Shown: piece by piece, positions 53,642 through 64,000 of the stretch
Position numbering within the stretch: the first letter of the stretch is position 1
Layout: every line of letters begins with the position of its first letter
Assembly: GCF_963576675.1 (NCBI RefSeq)
Contig: NC_088918.1
Location: forward strand, 37,233,501-37,297,500
From: Euphorbia lathyris
Lineage: Eukaryota > Streptophyta > Magnoliopsida > Malpighiales > Euphorbiaceae
Reading direction: 5' to 3'
DNA length: 64,000 bases
The notes under the pieces: generated by a model
What the model saw: only the letters and a program-made list of their open reading frames with translations
What the model was told of the DNA's origin: nothing
Databases searched by the model: none
Translations under genes and position numbers: made by a program

Positions 53642-54368
53642 TAAGACTTGGAACCCAAAAGAGAAACGGATGTTAATTAATTGATGGAAGCCCAACTGAG
53701 TCCACTAAGGCCCAATATATGGGGTGGGGCGATTTTATGTATATAAAATACATAAACATTAAATTTGATTTTAAACAATTCTAATTAGATTATAATTGTG
53801 AATTAAATTAATTAAAGGATAAATAAGTTAGGAGTTTTAATTAGATTAAATTGCTCCTATTATTATCCTATAAGGTTACTATTATTATCTTTATATTTAA
53901 GATATAATTATAGATAATAAATAAGAATTATATTCCGAATTAAATTCTTATTCAGTAACCTAATTCTATCTAACTAGGGTTTAGATACAAGAGAATATAA
54001 ATACCCTCTATATGTGAATTTTCAAAATACACAGAGCAAACTGGGAGAGAGAATTTTCGACCCACACCAAAAGGACGAGACAATCTTTTTCTCTTTATCC
54101 TTGATCTTGTGTTGATTAATTAGAGACAATCTACTTTGGTTGTTATATACGGTTGATTCTAACTTGATCTTCAATTGTTTTGTTTTGTGCTTGGGAACTC
54201 GAAGTAAGAGTTGTGGGCACTTCGTTTGCAACGGTAGATAGAACTTCTAAAAGGTATTTCTTTCTATCCATCTTTATATGAAATAACGATTAACGGATCT
54301 TGGGTTAATGGAAATAGGTTAAAATTTTTATATTTCCGATGCCAAACGTTAGCCTATTTTCCCTTTCA
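53642..54368 (+). mobile_element. Copia-type LTR, family X, second copy
   Basis: Homologous to 48-838: it starts at ATAAGACTTGGAACCC and ends CCCTTTCA. Its 5' part is missing, and its 3' end abuts a truncated Ty3 LTR at 54368. Confidence 0.65.
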
Positions 54369-55090
54369 GAGCCGAGCTAACCAACCAGGCATGCGAGGCG
54401 TGCTCGCCAAGACGCGAGGCGTAACCGACTCCCTTGCCGAAGAATTGTCCAAGAGATCAATGACGTGGGGCGCGTCTCCAAGTACGCGAGGCGTGGAACC
54501 AGGGTCCGAAGTAAAGACTGTCTAGGAAGCCGACTACGCGGGGCGTACCACCAGGGACGCCTCGCGTGAAGTCCATCAATGAGGCTCACCAAGATCAGAG
54601 GCTCCAGTACGCGGGGCGTGAATCCGAAATGCCACGCGTGAAGTGCTCGTCGAAGACTCTCCAACCTCAGTGGCTCAGTCACGCGGGGCGTACCAAGGCC
54701 CACGCGGGGCGTGTCCTGCCTGAAGAATACTTCCTCCCCAAGTTCTTACCATTGGGGGACCAATCCTGCTCTTGGTTAATTACTGTTTTACCATCACCCA
54801 ATATTTACTAGGTTGCCATTATTTCTTTCCCTTCCCATCCTACCCCTTATCCTATGTTTTGTTAGAAACCCTATTCAAAGGCTTTTAGTCTTTTCCCCCT
54901 TATTTTATTGGAGTATATAAGCTCCTTTATTTGTAATGAAACCTAACTTTTATGAATATTATATTTTGAAGCCTCCATTGGAGCAAGGATTTCATCATTT
55001 GGGTTTATTCAACCTTTAAGTTTAGCTTGAGAAGTTTGTAATCTTTGTGAGTTTACAATTAAAACTCTCAGTCGATTTCACGCTACATCA
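54368..55090 (+). repeat. Ty3 element 2, 5' LTR, truncated
   Basis: Matches 59999-60721. It contains about nine copies of an ACGCGGGGCGT-like motif, and a promoter-like GAGTATATAAGC at about 54911. Confidence 0.9.
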
Positions 55091-55140
55091 GTTGGTATCA
55101 GAGCCGAGTCGTTTTCCTTCCCGGAGACTTCTTCTCGGAG

Positions 55141-58100
55141 ATGGTTCAACCACGTATCACAAACGAAGCCACCGGATCCATGGAGCAACGAGTTGAGACA
55201 CTAGAAGGCAACGTGAAGCATATAACGGAGTCTTTAAGAGCGTTAAAGGAGAAGCACGACACGAGTACCCGAGATATACGTCTCATCCTCGAAGAACTCA
55301 CAATAACAACCCGCAATACTCAAGCTCTTCTAACCGGAGAGCCTCACCGGCGGTAAGAAGAACAAGCCCTCCTCTTCTTGACCGACAATCGACACCGCCA
55401 CCAAGGAGAACTTATGCACCCCAAACCTTGGACCCTCAGGTTCAAGAGGTAAGACGGACTAATGCCATAATCATTAGGAATGTGGATAGTGATAGTGATG
55501 GAGACTTATTCGATGATTACGATATGCCTAGGATTGCTAGGAATATGGGGATTAGGATTGATGATAATGTTGTGCATGATAGACCTAGGCATGATGTGCA
55601 TGTGAATGATGTTGTTGGTCCCGCGTATGTGCGTGCCGGGAATATGGATATTGTGCATAATGATGTTGTAGGTGGTTATGAGAGGGAGAATGTTGGTTTG
55701 AATGATCCGTATGGGGGTCGGGGTAATGAAAGGGGTGGATATAGAGGTGAGCCGAATGTGAGAATGGGGTTTGGAGGAAATTTTGAGAGGGACGACGCCT
55801 TCAAATTGAAAGTAGACTTACCGTCATTCGGGGGAGAACTCGACATAGAGGGTTTTCTTGATTGGTTGCTAGAGGTGGAACGGTTCTTTGATTATGCGGG
55901 AATACCGGAGGATCGGAAAGTCCGTTTAGTAGCTTACCGGTTGAAAGGAGGAGCTTCGGTTTGGTGGGATAATATGAAGGAAGGGAGAAGAATAGGAGGA
56001 AGGGAGCCGATTAGATCTTGGCTTAGAATGAAATCGATGTTGCGGGAGAGGTTTCTACCACCCGACTATGAGAAGTACATTTACAGTTCCTATCGGAATT
56101 GTTCTCAAGGTGCCAGGAGTGTGCACGAATACACCTCGGAGTTCTTGCGGCTTTCGGCAAGGGCTAACTTGTCGGAAAATGAAAGCCAAAAGACTTCAAG
56201 GTATCTTGAAGGATTGAGGTACAACATCCAAGACCGGTTGGAACACAAATGGTGATTCGGGTGCAAGACGCTCGAAATTTAGCATTAAAGGCCGAGGCAC
56301 AGTTGAGTTTGAGAGGTCGTGAAGGCTATAGGAGAGCCGGGAATGAGAGCACTTATGGAGGGAGAGGAGCTCCCAAGGGGATTGATAAAGGTAAAGGAGT
56401 TGCGAGTTCAAGCGATTCCAAGGCGCCAAGTGCGGAAAAGGCACCTAGTGGAGATGTGAGGCCTTTTAAGGCGACACAACCCCCTAGGGGCAACAATCCC
56501 TATGCGAGACCGGCTCCATTCAAATGTTTCCGATGTAATAAGTCTGGTCACCACTCGAATGAGTGTCCCAAGTGGATAAGTGCCAACATGGTTGAGCGGT
56601 ATGAGGATGATGAGGAATATGATGATGAAGGGGATGTTTGTTGTGAACCGATTGATGATGACTATGATGGAGAGTATGAAGGGGGGGGCAAGCCATACAT
56701 GTGGTGAGGAGACTCTTAGTCTCGAGTAGAGTGGAAACGACCCAACGACATCAATTGTTCTGAACCTGATGTTTAGTTCAAGGGGTAAAGTGCAATGTGA
56801 TTATTGACAGTGGCAGCCAAGAGAACATCATTAGTGACACAGCGGCTAAGAGGTTTGGGTTCGTTATCGAAGCACATCCGAGTCCGTATAGTGTGGGTTG
56901 GATCAAGAATGTCGGGGAGATGAAAGTCACTCAAAGGTGTAGAGTTCCTCTTGAGATAGGGGAGTACCGGGATGAAGTTTATTGTGACATCGTGGAGATG
57001 GATGCTTGCCACCTATTGTTGGGACGCCTATGGCAATTTGATAGAGATGCTACCCATACCGGAAGAAGGAACACCTATCGGTTCGTGAAGGATGGGGTTC
57101 GTTATGTGCTTACACCTCTTGTCGGGGAATCCAAAAGCAAGGAGAAATCTACGTTGATCGTTTGCCCAACTCACAAGGCATTCATTAACGGGTGTGAGGA
57201 AAGTCAAACGGTCTATGTAGTGATGGTGAAATCTAGTACACCGTCGGAGAAGGTAGGTAGCAAAGGGGAAGAAGTTTCGGAAGAAGTTGGAAATTTGCTT
57301 AATGAGTTCCGTGATGTATTCCCGGAAGAGTTACCATATGGACTACCACCCCTACGGGACATCCAACGCCATATAGATCTTATGCCGGGAGCTAGTTTGC
57401 CTAGTCTTCCTCATTATCGGATGAGTCCCAAAGAGAGTGAAGTGATGAAGGAGAAGGTGGAAGAGTTGATCAGAATGGGCTATATTAGGGAGAGCATGAG
57501 TCCATGTGTGGTACCGGCTTTGTTGACACCCAAGAAGGATGGGTCGTGGAGGATGTGTGTGGACAGCCGAGCCATTAACAAGATCACTATTCGGTACAAG
57601 TTTCTGATTCCCCGACTTGATGATATGTTTGACCAATTGGTTGGGTCCAAGGTCTTTTCGAAGATTGACTTGAGAAGTGGATACCACCAAATTCAGATTA
57701 AGGCATGAGATGAGTGGAAGACGGCGTTTAAGACGCGTGATGGGTTGTATGAGTGGCTAGTGATGCCATTCGGGATGACCAATGCACCGAGCACTTTCAT
57801 AAGGTTAATGAACCAAGTCTTACGCCCGATGATTGGGAAGTTTGTGGTGGTCTACTTTGATGATATTCTCATCCATAGTAAGACGTTGGAAGAGCATGTG
57901 GGGCATTTAAGGACCGTGCTAGTTTTGCTCCGGGAGAACCAACTCTTTGCCAACACTAAGAAGTGTGACTTTGTGATGGAGAGTTTGGTATTTCTCGGGT
58001 ATGTGGTCAGCGGGAGTGGTATCCGGGTGGATGAAGAGAAAGTTAGAGCTATTCGGGAGTGGCCGACTCCGAAGACCGTTGGGGACATTAAGAGCTTTCA

Positions 58101-60252
58101 CGGGTTGGCTACCTTCTATAGACGGTTCATCCGGAATTTCAGTGCTATTGTGGCTCCTATGACCGAGTGCTTGAAGAAGGGTAGAGGCTTTAAGTGGGAA
58201 GACGAGCAAGAGAGTAGCTTTGCATTGATAAAGGAAAAACTAAGCACCGCTCCGGTTTTAGCATTTCCTGATTTTGATAAGCTCTTTGAAGTCGAATGTG
58301 ACGCGAGTGGAGTATGAGTTGGGGGAGTATTGATGTAAGAGAGGAGGCCCATTGCTTATTTCAGTGAGAAGTTGTGTGACTCGAGACAAAAATGGGCCAC
58401 CTATGACAAGGAATTCTATGCGGTAGTGCAGGCTCTCAAGACGTGGGAGCACTATCTCATTGGAAAGGAGTTCATGTTATATACCGACCACCAAGCCCTC
58501 AAGTACTTAGGAAGTCAAAAATAGCTCCGGAGTTCCATGCATGCTAGATGGTCAGCTTTTGTGGATAAGTTCCCCTATAAGCTTCTCCACAAAGCGGGTC
58601 AACAAAACAAAGTAGCGGATGCTTTGAGTCGAAGGGTAGCACTCCTCAAAACAGTAGCCTTGGAGTTAGTGGACTTTGAGCACATCAAGGGGGAGTACCT
58701 TGACGATCTGGACTTTGAGAGAGAGTGGGAGAAGTGTAGGAACGGGGTCGAGGGAGGCCAATACCAGTTGGTGGATGGGTTCCTTATGAGGGGAAGTCAG
58801 TTGTGCCTTCCAAACACGTCCATTCGAGAACGAGTGATCCGGGAACTACATGGAGGGGTGTTAGGGGGCCACTTTGGTAGAGACAAGACCTTGGAGGCAG
58901 TTAGCTCTTAGTATTTTTGGCCTAGGATGAGGAGAGATATGGTGTATATCATAGAGAGATGTGAGATTTGCCAAACCTCCAAGGGGCATACTACTAATGC
59001 CGGATTACGTATGCACTTGCCGGTTCCAGAAACTATTTGGGAGGATCTTTCAATGGATTTTGTGTTGGGGCTACCAAGGACTTAACGTGGTATGGATTCT
59101 ATCTTCGTGGTGGTGGATAGGTTCTCGAAGATGGCTCATTTCATCCCGTGTCGGAAGACTAATGACGCCACCGCCATTGCTAAGCTTTTCTTCCGTGAGG
59201 TGGTGAGGTTGTATGGGGTCCCAAAGTGCATAGTGTCGGATCGGGATACCAAGTTTGTTAGCCACTTTTGGCGAACTCTTTGGGCTATTCTCGGAACCAC
59301 TTTGAAGTTTAGTACCACGGCTCACCCACAAACGGATGGGCAAACGGAAGCGGTCAACCGAACTTTGGGAAATCTATTAAGAAGCAAGTGTCGGGACAAA
59401 CCCAAGATGTGGGATTACGTGCTTGCCCAAGCCGAGTTTGCCTACAACTCCGCTGTGAGTTCAACCACCGGGAAGTCACCTTTTGAAGTTGTGTACACCA
59501 AAGCCCCGAACCATTCGCTTGACTTGGGGGAAGTTCCGAAGGGAGAGAAGAAAAGTGTAGCGGCAAACAATTTGGCCAATGACTACCATCAAATGCACCA
59601 AGAAGTTCGGCAAAGCATTGAGGGGAAAAATAGTAAGAACAAGGCCAAAGTCAATGAGCACCGGAGAGATGTGCAGATTGAGGTGGGGGATGAGGTGATG
59701 GTGTACTTGGGAAAGGAGCGGCTCATGCATGCTCCTAGTAGCAAATTGAGACCGAGGAAGTATGGTCCCTATCGGATCACCAAGAAGATTAGTGCCAATG
59801 CCTACCAACTAACCCTTCCTAATTGGCTTGGGAAGATGTCCTCTTCTTTTAATGTGCAGGACCTTAGCTTGTGGAAACCGGAAGGAACGTTACCAACCAA
59901 GGCGTCGGAGGCGGAGTCCAACTCTTTCAAAGAAGGGGAGAATGATGAGGGCATCCCTTCCCTGGGTCCGAGTTCGGACCCAAGAGACGGAGACAGCGAG
60001 AGTCGAGCTAACCAATCAGGCATGCGAGGCGTGCTCGCCAAGACGCGAGGCGTAACGGACTCCCTTGCCGAAGAATTATCCAGGAGATCAATGACGCGGG
60101 ACGCGTCTCCAAGTACGCGAGGCGTGGAACCAGGGTCCGAAGTAAAGACTGTCCAGGAAGCCGACTACGTGGGGCGTACCACCAGGGACGCCTCGCGTGG
60201 AGTTCATCAACGAGGCTCACCAAGATCAGAGGCTCCAGTACGCGGGGCGTGA
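55141..60252 (+). pseudogene. Ty3 element 2 gag-pol, many stops
   Basis: Gag starts at the ATG at 55141 (M-V-Q-P-R) like element 1. The gag domain spans 55790-56250 and the zinc knuckle C-F-R-C-N-K-S-G-H-H-S-N-E-C lies near 56524. Protease D-S-G-S is at about 56805, RT up to Y-F-D-D-I-L (57858), RNase H near 58290, and integrase with C-E-I-C (zinc finger intact) and D-D-E core (59050-59360). Breaks: stops at about 55354, 57706, 58315, 58336, 58522, 58908 and 59083, and frame changes near 56250 and 56705. The final frame (59092-60252) reads through the polypurine tract well into the 3' LTR. Confidence 0.88.
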
Positions 60253-60721
60253 ATCCGGAACGCCACGCGTGAAATGCTCGTCGAAGACTCTCCAACCTCA
60301 GTGGCTCAGTCACGCGGGGCGTACCAAGGCCCACGCGGGACGTGTCCTGCCTGAAGAATACTTCCTCCTCAAGTTCTTACCATTGGGGGACCAATCCTGC
60401 TCTTGGTTAATTACTGTTTTGCCATCACCCAATATTTACTGGGTTGCCATTATTTCTTTCCCTTCCCATCCTACCTCTTGTCCTATGTTTTGTTAGAAAC
60501 CCTATTCAAGGGCTTTTAGTCTTTTCCCCCTTATTTTATTGGAGTATATAAGCTTCTTTATTTGTAATGAAACCTAACTTTTATGAATATTATATTTTGA
60601 AGCCTCCATTGGAGCAAGGATTTCATCCTTTGGGTTTATTCAACCTTCAAGTTTAGCTTGAGAAGTTTGTAATCTTTGTGAGTTTACGATTAAAACTCTC
60701 AGTCGATTTCACGCTACATCA
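59943..60721 (+). repeat. Ty3 element 2, 3' LTR
   Basis: 779 bp, complete with TG...CA ends. It is followed by AAATA, but no matching duplication is possible because the 5' end is truncated. Confidence 0.92.
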
Positions 60722-61135
60722 AAATACTTACAACAAATATAATTAATGAAACTATGATAATAAATTAAAAATATAAAGTAATTAATAAATGGCTTTTATA
60801 GGATGAGGTCTAATAGTAATAACAATTGAATATAATAATTGAATAGTAAAGAAAGGAGCTGCAGTAGTGTTCATTATTGAGGACAAAAAGTCCCACATCG
60901 CTTGTTTGATGAGAATGGGGTAGGTTTTGTTATTATAAATAGAGGAGTTTATGAATCAAAGGATCAATTAGTGATCCACCAGGATATGGGCCTTGTGCAA
61001 TGAATTTTATTGTTGGGCCTAGTATAATGAATTTTATTTCATTTATAAATTATTTGTTGTGTAAGTTTTAAATTTTTATTTAAAGGTTAAAGAACCGGGG
61101 TTACACCGGTTTTCGGCCTGATAGCCGGTTTCTGA
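60722..61135. other. Non-coding; snRNA-type promoter-like pair
   Basis: No gene. It holds GTCCCACATCG at 60890-60900 and TATAAATA at 60934-60941, described in the next entry. Confidence 0.4.
60890..60941 (+). promoter_or_regulatory. USE plus TATA pair resembling a plant snRNA promoter
   Basis: GTCCCACATCG equals the plant upstream sequence element (RTCCCACATCG), and TATAAATA follows after 33 bases, a spacing like that of Pol II snRNA genes. The 30-100 bases downstream do not match U1, U2, U4 or U5 starts. The same phrase is also found in plant repeats, so a relic or chance is possible. Confidence 0.35.
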
Positions 61136-61243
61136 TTTAACTCTGATTCTCGCCGGTTTTTTGTATATCAAAAAACCTGATGTAACTCATTTAACTCTGA
61201 TTCTCGCCGGTTTTTTGTATATCAAAAAACCTGGTGTAACTCA
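61136..61243. repeat. Two tandem 54-bp units with internal hairpins
   Basis: TTTAACTCTGATTCTCGCCG begins both units (61136, 61190); one mismatch between them. Each contains GGTTTTTTG-TATAT-CAAAAAACC, a nine-base-pair stem. Flanking GACCGATCGAATCGGT palindromes follow at 61273 and 61300. Confidence 0.85.
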
Positions 61244-61399
61244 GACCGAAATTCTAGCCGGTTTCCAGTTTGACCGATCGAATCGGTTTCTGGTTCAACC
61301 GATCGAATCGGTCGGTCCGAGATTTATAACACTGGGAATAAGAGATGAAATGAGTTTTCAATTTAACATATATTAGTTGCTATTAACCCTTTTTGAAAG

Positions 61400-62184
61400 A
61401 AAAAATTCTCCTACTAATTAGGAATGATTGGACTCGGCTCCCTGTAATAATTATTCGCACAAATAGGTCAAAATTCAAAATATTATGAATTTCTCCTAAA
61501 AGATTTGATTTGACTATATGCTTTTCACACCATGATATGTGTATACGCTGCATTAATAATATCACGTTACTTTTTAACTAATAAAATGTTACCATTTATG
61601 ATTAATTAATTTATTATATATTTCTTTTTTATTAATTATTTATATAAAATTATAATATGATGTAACATTAAATTATTAGTGCAACATAAATGTAGTGCAC
61701 CAGACATGCTAAAAATTAACCTACGATTTCTTTCAATACATTCTATAAAAATTAAAAACAAATAAAAGTAATAGGACATGTAATTTTGTTGGCGAAAATG
61801 AAGTTTTTATTAACTTCTTATTCAAATTATGAAAAAGGAAATAATCTCCACTTACCAATTAAGGATGATAAATTGATACTAATGATTTGCTAAAAATATG
61901 GAGATTTTACTTTTACAAAATAAAGAAATAAATATATCATATCATATCAAATTAATAAACAAAAACTATTTATTTATGGACCAAAATCAATGGGAATTTC
62001 AAATTTAATGTTTGGGAAGTAGTGCTAATTTTTCTTAATTTGTGCCAAACAAAAATGGAAATTCAATAATCCCTCTAACAATCCCACTAATTTAGATCAA
62101 AATCACTGTCTCGTTGATCTATATAAAGGCATACAAGAAAATATTTTACTTCATCACTTCAATCTCGCAATTGAAAAAGCCATG
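61400..62184 (+). pseudogene. Promoter and ATG of a second CDR1-like gene, beheaded
   Basis: Homologous to the upstream region of the protease gene: ACATGTAATTTTRTT (61780), the TATATAAAGG box (62120), GGCATACAAGAAAA, and CAATTGAAAAAGCCATG ending at 62184. A copia LTR begins at the T of that ATG. The coding body, if it survives, would lie beyond the copia element, outside this window. Confidence 0.7.
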
Positions 62185-62410
62185 ATAATAAGGATCTGAT
62201 TGTAATTTATTTATATTGTAAAGGGCAAATAAGTATTTTCCCTATTCTAGATAGAAAGGATCCGTTTCACTTAAATGGATATATAAAGGGTAGTTAGAAT
62301 GAGTTTTAAGGTTAAGAAAAGATTTGGGAATTCTTTATTTTTGGTGAGCTTTCATTCCATGTTCTGTAATTCAACGTTCATCAATTCAATGTTCATCATT
62401 TCTTTGTTCA
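62183..62410 (+). repeat. Copia 5' LTR, about 230 bp
   Basis: TG start at 62183; the nearest CA end before the primer site is at 62410, leaving a nine-base spacer, so the end may instead be 62419. TTCAATGTTCATCA-type phrases repeat near 62370-62410. Confidence 0.6.
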
Positions 62411-62637
62411 ATTCTGATATGGTATCAGAGCTAAATCGCTTCCGCATTCAATTTTCTCCTTCCAATTCAACGTTTCTGTGTTGAATTTTTGTTCATTTTG
62501 TTCAAAGTTTTTTTTTGGAACAAATTCTTTCTTCATCTTTCGCAAATCGATCTTGATTTGTGCTTTTTCATCTATTGAAACCCTAGATTTCGGTTTTTTG
62601 ATTTTATTACTTCAATTCTTCTTCTCTTGCGTTCATA

Positions 62638-64000
62638 ATGACGAATCCTACAGCACCGACTACAGCTCCACCAGATCCTTCGCTTCTTCCGTCGAGTCAC
62701 TATTACCTGCATCCAGGAGAAAATCCTGGTATTTCTCTTGTTTCTAAGGTCTTGGATGGCAATAACTATCACTCTTGGCGTCGTGAGATGGAACGGGGCT
62801 TGAGAGCTAAAAACAAGATTGTTTTTGTTGATGGAACTCTCAAACCGCCTCCGGTTGGTGATACTCTTCGTCCAGCATGGGATAGGTGCAATACCATGGT
62901 GTTCACGTGGTTATCGCGTTCGGTTTCGCCTATTATCGCACAGAGTCTTACCTGGTTTGAGAATGCATTTGATGCTTGGGCTAATTTGAAGGCAAGATTT
63001 ACACAAGGAGATGCTCTCAAGATCGCAGCATTACAAGATGAGTTTTATTCTTTTACTCAAGGATCTTATTCTGTTTCTGAATATTTTACTCGACAGATGA
63101 TTGTTTGGGAGGAATTAGTTAGTTATCGTCCATTACAACTCTGTTCTTGTACTCCTACTTGTCATTGTGCCATCGTTGTTAAACAGGCTAAGCAATATCA
63201 GGATGAGGACTATGTCATTCGATTTTTAAGAGGTCTTAATTCAGAATTTAGTGCTGTTAGGTCACAGATCCTTTTAATTAGGCCTTTTCCTGCAATTGAT
63301 GAGGTCTTCTCTTTAGTCCTTCAACAAGAACGACAATTAGAAGGTGCATCTTTGCCTGTTTTGGATTCCTCAATCAACTATGCTCGTACTTCTAAACCAG
63401 ATTCTAAGAGTAAGAAGAAATGTAGTCATTGCGATAAACCTGGTCATACCGTGGACCAGTGCTATCGTTTACATGGTTTTCCACAGAACTTTAAGTTTAC
63501 CAAGAAAGGTTCTAATAGTGCTTCTAGTAGCCAGGCTAATTTGACAGAAGGACCGGTTTCTTCAACCAATTCTGGTGTTTCTTTGACTAATCAGTCTGCA
63601 TCAACTTCCGCTGCTCACTCTTCTACAACTCAGCCTTTTCAGCGCCTTGCAAACTTGTCATTGACATCAGAACAGGTTGATTCTCTTGTGCAGATGCTTC
63701 AATCTACACAATCTAACTCTCATCATGTGAGCAACATTGTCACTGCCTATGATTCAGGTATTAACACTCTTTCTGCAAAGACTCATACTTATGATTGGAT
63801 TCTCGATTCAGGTGCTACAGATCATATTGCTAATACTTTAGATGTTTTTGTTGATCTTAAACCTGTTAGTCATGTTAATGTTAGATTGCCTAACAATGCT
63901 GTTATTCCTGTTACTCAAATGGGAGATGTTAGAATTTCTGATGCATTGCTGCTACATGATGTTTTTTATATACCTTCTTTTCATTTAAATATCATATCTG
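62638..64000 (+). CDS. Copia gag-pol polyprotein, open, truncated by window edge
   Basis: 454 codons from the ATG at 62638 with no stop up to the window end. N-terminal gag: V-S-K-V-L-D-G-N-N-Y-H-S-W-R (about 35-48), then the UBN2/Retrotran_gag-like helix region with A-W-A-N-L-K-A-R-F and I-R-F-L-R-G-L-N. A CCHC zinc knuckle follows, C262-S-H-C265-D-K-P-G-H270-T-V-D-Q-C275. A Ser/Thr/Gln-rich linker leads to the aspartic protease motif D390-S-G-A-T-D-H-I. The order gag-protease, followed by integrase and RT in the copia layout, is expected beyond the window. The intact frame and lack of any visible lesion suggest a young, possibly active copy. Confidence 0.9.
   Translation, partial: MTNPTAPTTAPPDPSLLPSSHYYLHPGENPGISLVSKVLDGNNYHSWRREMERGLRAKNKIVFVDGTLKPPPVGDTLRPAWDRCNTMVFTWLSRSVSPIIAQSLTWFENAFDAWANLKARFTQGDALKIAALQDEFYSFTQGSYSVSEYFTRQMIVWEELVSYRPLQLCSCTPTCHCAIVVKQAKQYQDEDYVIRFLRGLNSEFSAVRSQILLIRPFPAIDEVFSLVLQQERQLEGASLPVLDSSINYARTSKPDSKSKKKCSHCDKPGHTVDQCYRLHGFPQNFKFTKKGSNSASSSQANLTEGPVSSTNSGVSLTNQSASTSAAHSSTTQPFQRLANLSLTSEQVDSLVQMLQSTQSNSHHVSNIVTAYDSGINTLSAKTHTYDWILDSGATDHIANTLDVFVDLKPVSHVNVRLPNNAVIPVTQMGDVRISDALLLHDVFYIPSFHLNIIS

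Larger units (their letters stand above)
54368..60721 (+). mobile_element. Ty3/gypsy element 2, degenerate
   Basis: Same lineage as element 1 but plus strand. The 3' LTR is 59943-60721 (TGATGAGG...CTACATCA, 779 bp), preceded by the polypurine tract AAAGAAGGGGAGAA. The 5' LTR is 54368-55090 and lacks the first 56 bp. The primer site TGGTATCAGAGCC is at 55093. LTRs differ at about 26 positions (about 3.6%), so the insertion is older than element 1. Coding region has many breaks. Confidence 0.92.
62183..64000 (+). mobile_element. Ty1/copia retrotransposon, 5' portion
   Basis: The LTR starts TGATAATAAGG at 62183, has a TATATAAAGG box at about 62280, and ends between 62410 and 62419. The primer site TGGTATCAGAGC is at 62420-62431. 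Gag-pol begins at 62638 and the element runs off the window, so its 3' LTR and target duplication cannot be seen. Confidence 0.88.

Noticed and set aside
1..64000. CRISPR arrays, rRNA or tRNA genes, bacterial operons
   Set aside because: None seen. The tandem repeats present are transposon parts or microsatellites, and genes have plant introns and families.

Overview
The window is a stretch of nuclear genome from a dicot-like flowering plant. The evidence is a SAUR gene, a nepenthesin/CDR1-type aspartic protease, GT-AG introns, AT-rich spacers and dense plant transposable elements (Ty1/copia, Ty3/gypsy, LINE, MULE, Harbinger-like, pogo-like, many MITEs). The species cannot be named from sequence alone. 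No tRNA, rRNA, CRISPR or organelle genes were seen.

Layout. 1-2860: LTR pieces with a Harbinger-like MITE. 3605-3922: a SAUR gene. 4690-8734: LINE remnants and two MULE-type elements with clear target duplications. 9184-28295: five copies (three open, two broken) of a small unrecognised gene, each ending in a basic W-K-L-F-K-K type tail; four of them lie in a tandem segmental duplication (13268-21262 and 23367-32054) whose two arms have since gained different insertions. A MULE with a DUF1985 gene (10284-13237), a TIR element with a GRF zinc-finger gene (20759-23366) and a TIR element carrying a subtilase gene fragment (15128-16932, 25389-26965) sit among them.

32055-38655: LINE and retroelement scraps, a hAT-like element with a nested MULE-type MITE, and a 4.06 kb MULE with a six-exon plant mobile domain gene broken by one stop codon. 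39645-45271: a nearly complete Ty3/gypsy element with a perfect 5-bp target duplication, inserted about 390 bp upstream of an intact CDR1-like aspartic protease (45662-46987). 47284-47600: a long foldback. 48856-52796: a decayed MuDR-type transposase. 53642-60721: a copia-type LTR fused to a second, degenerate Ty3/gypsy element. 61400-62184: a duplicate of the aspartic protease promoter ending at its start codon, where a Ty1/copia element has inserted; its gag-pol frame is open from 62638 to the window edge.

Host genes likely to be functional are few: SAUR, the aspartic protease and up to three of the small genes. Most other sequence is transposon-derived. Recurrent themes are TE insertions dated by paralogous empty sites, transposons that carry host-like or accessory domains (PMD, DUF1985, GRF, subtilase), and GC-rich short motifs repeated inside both MULE ends and Ty3 LTRs.
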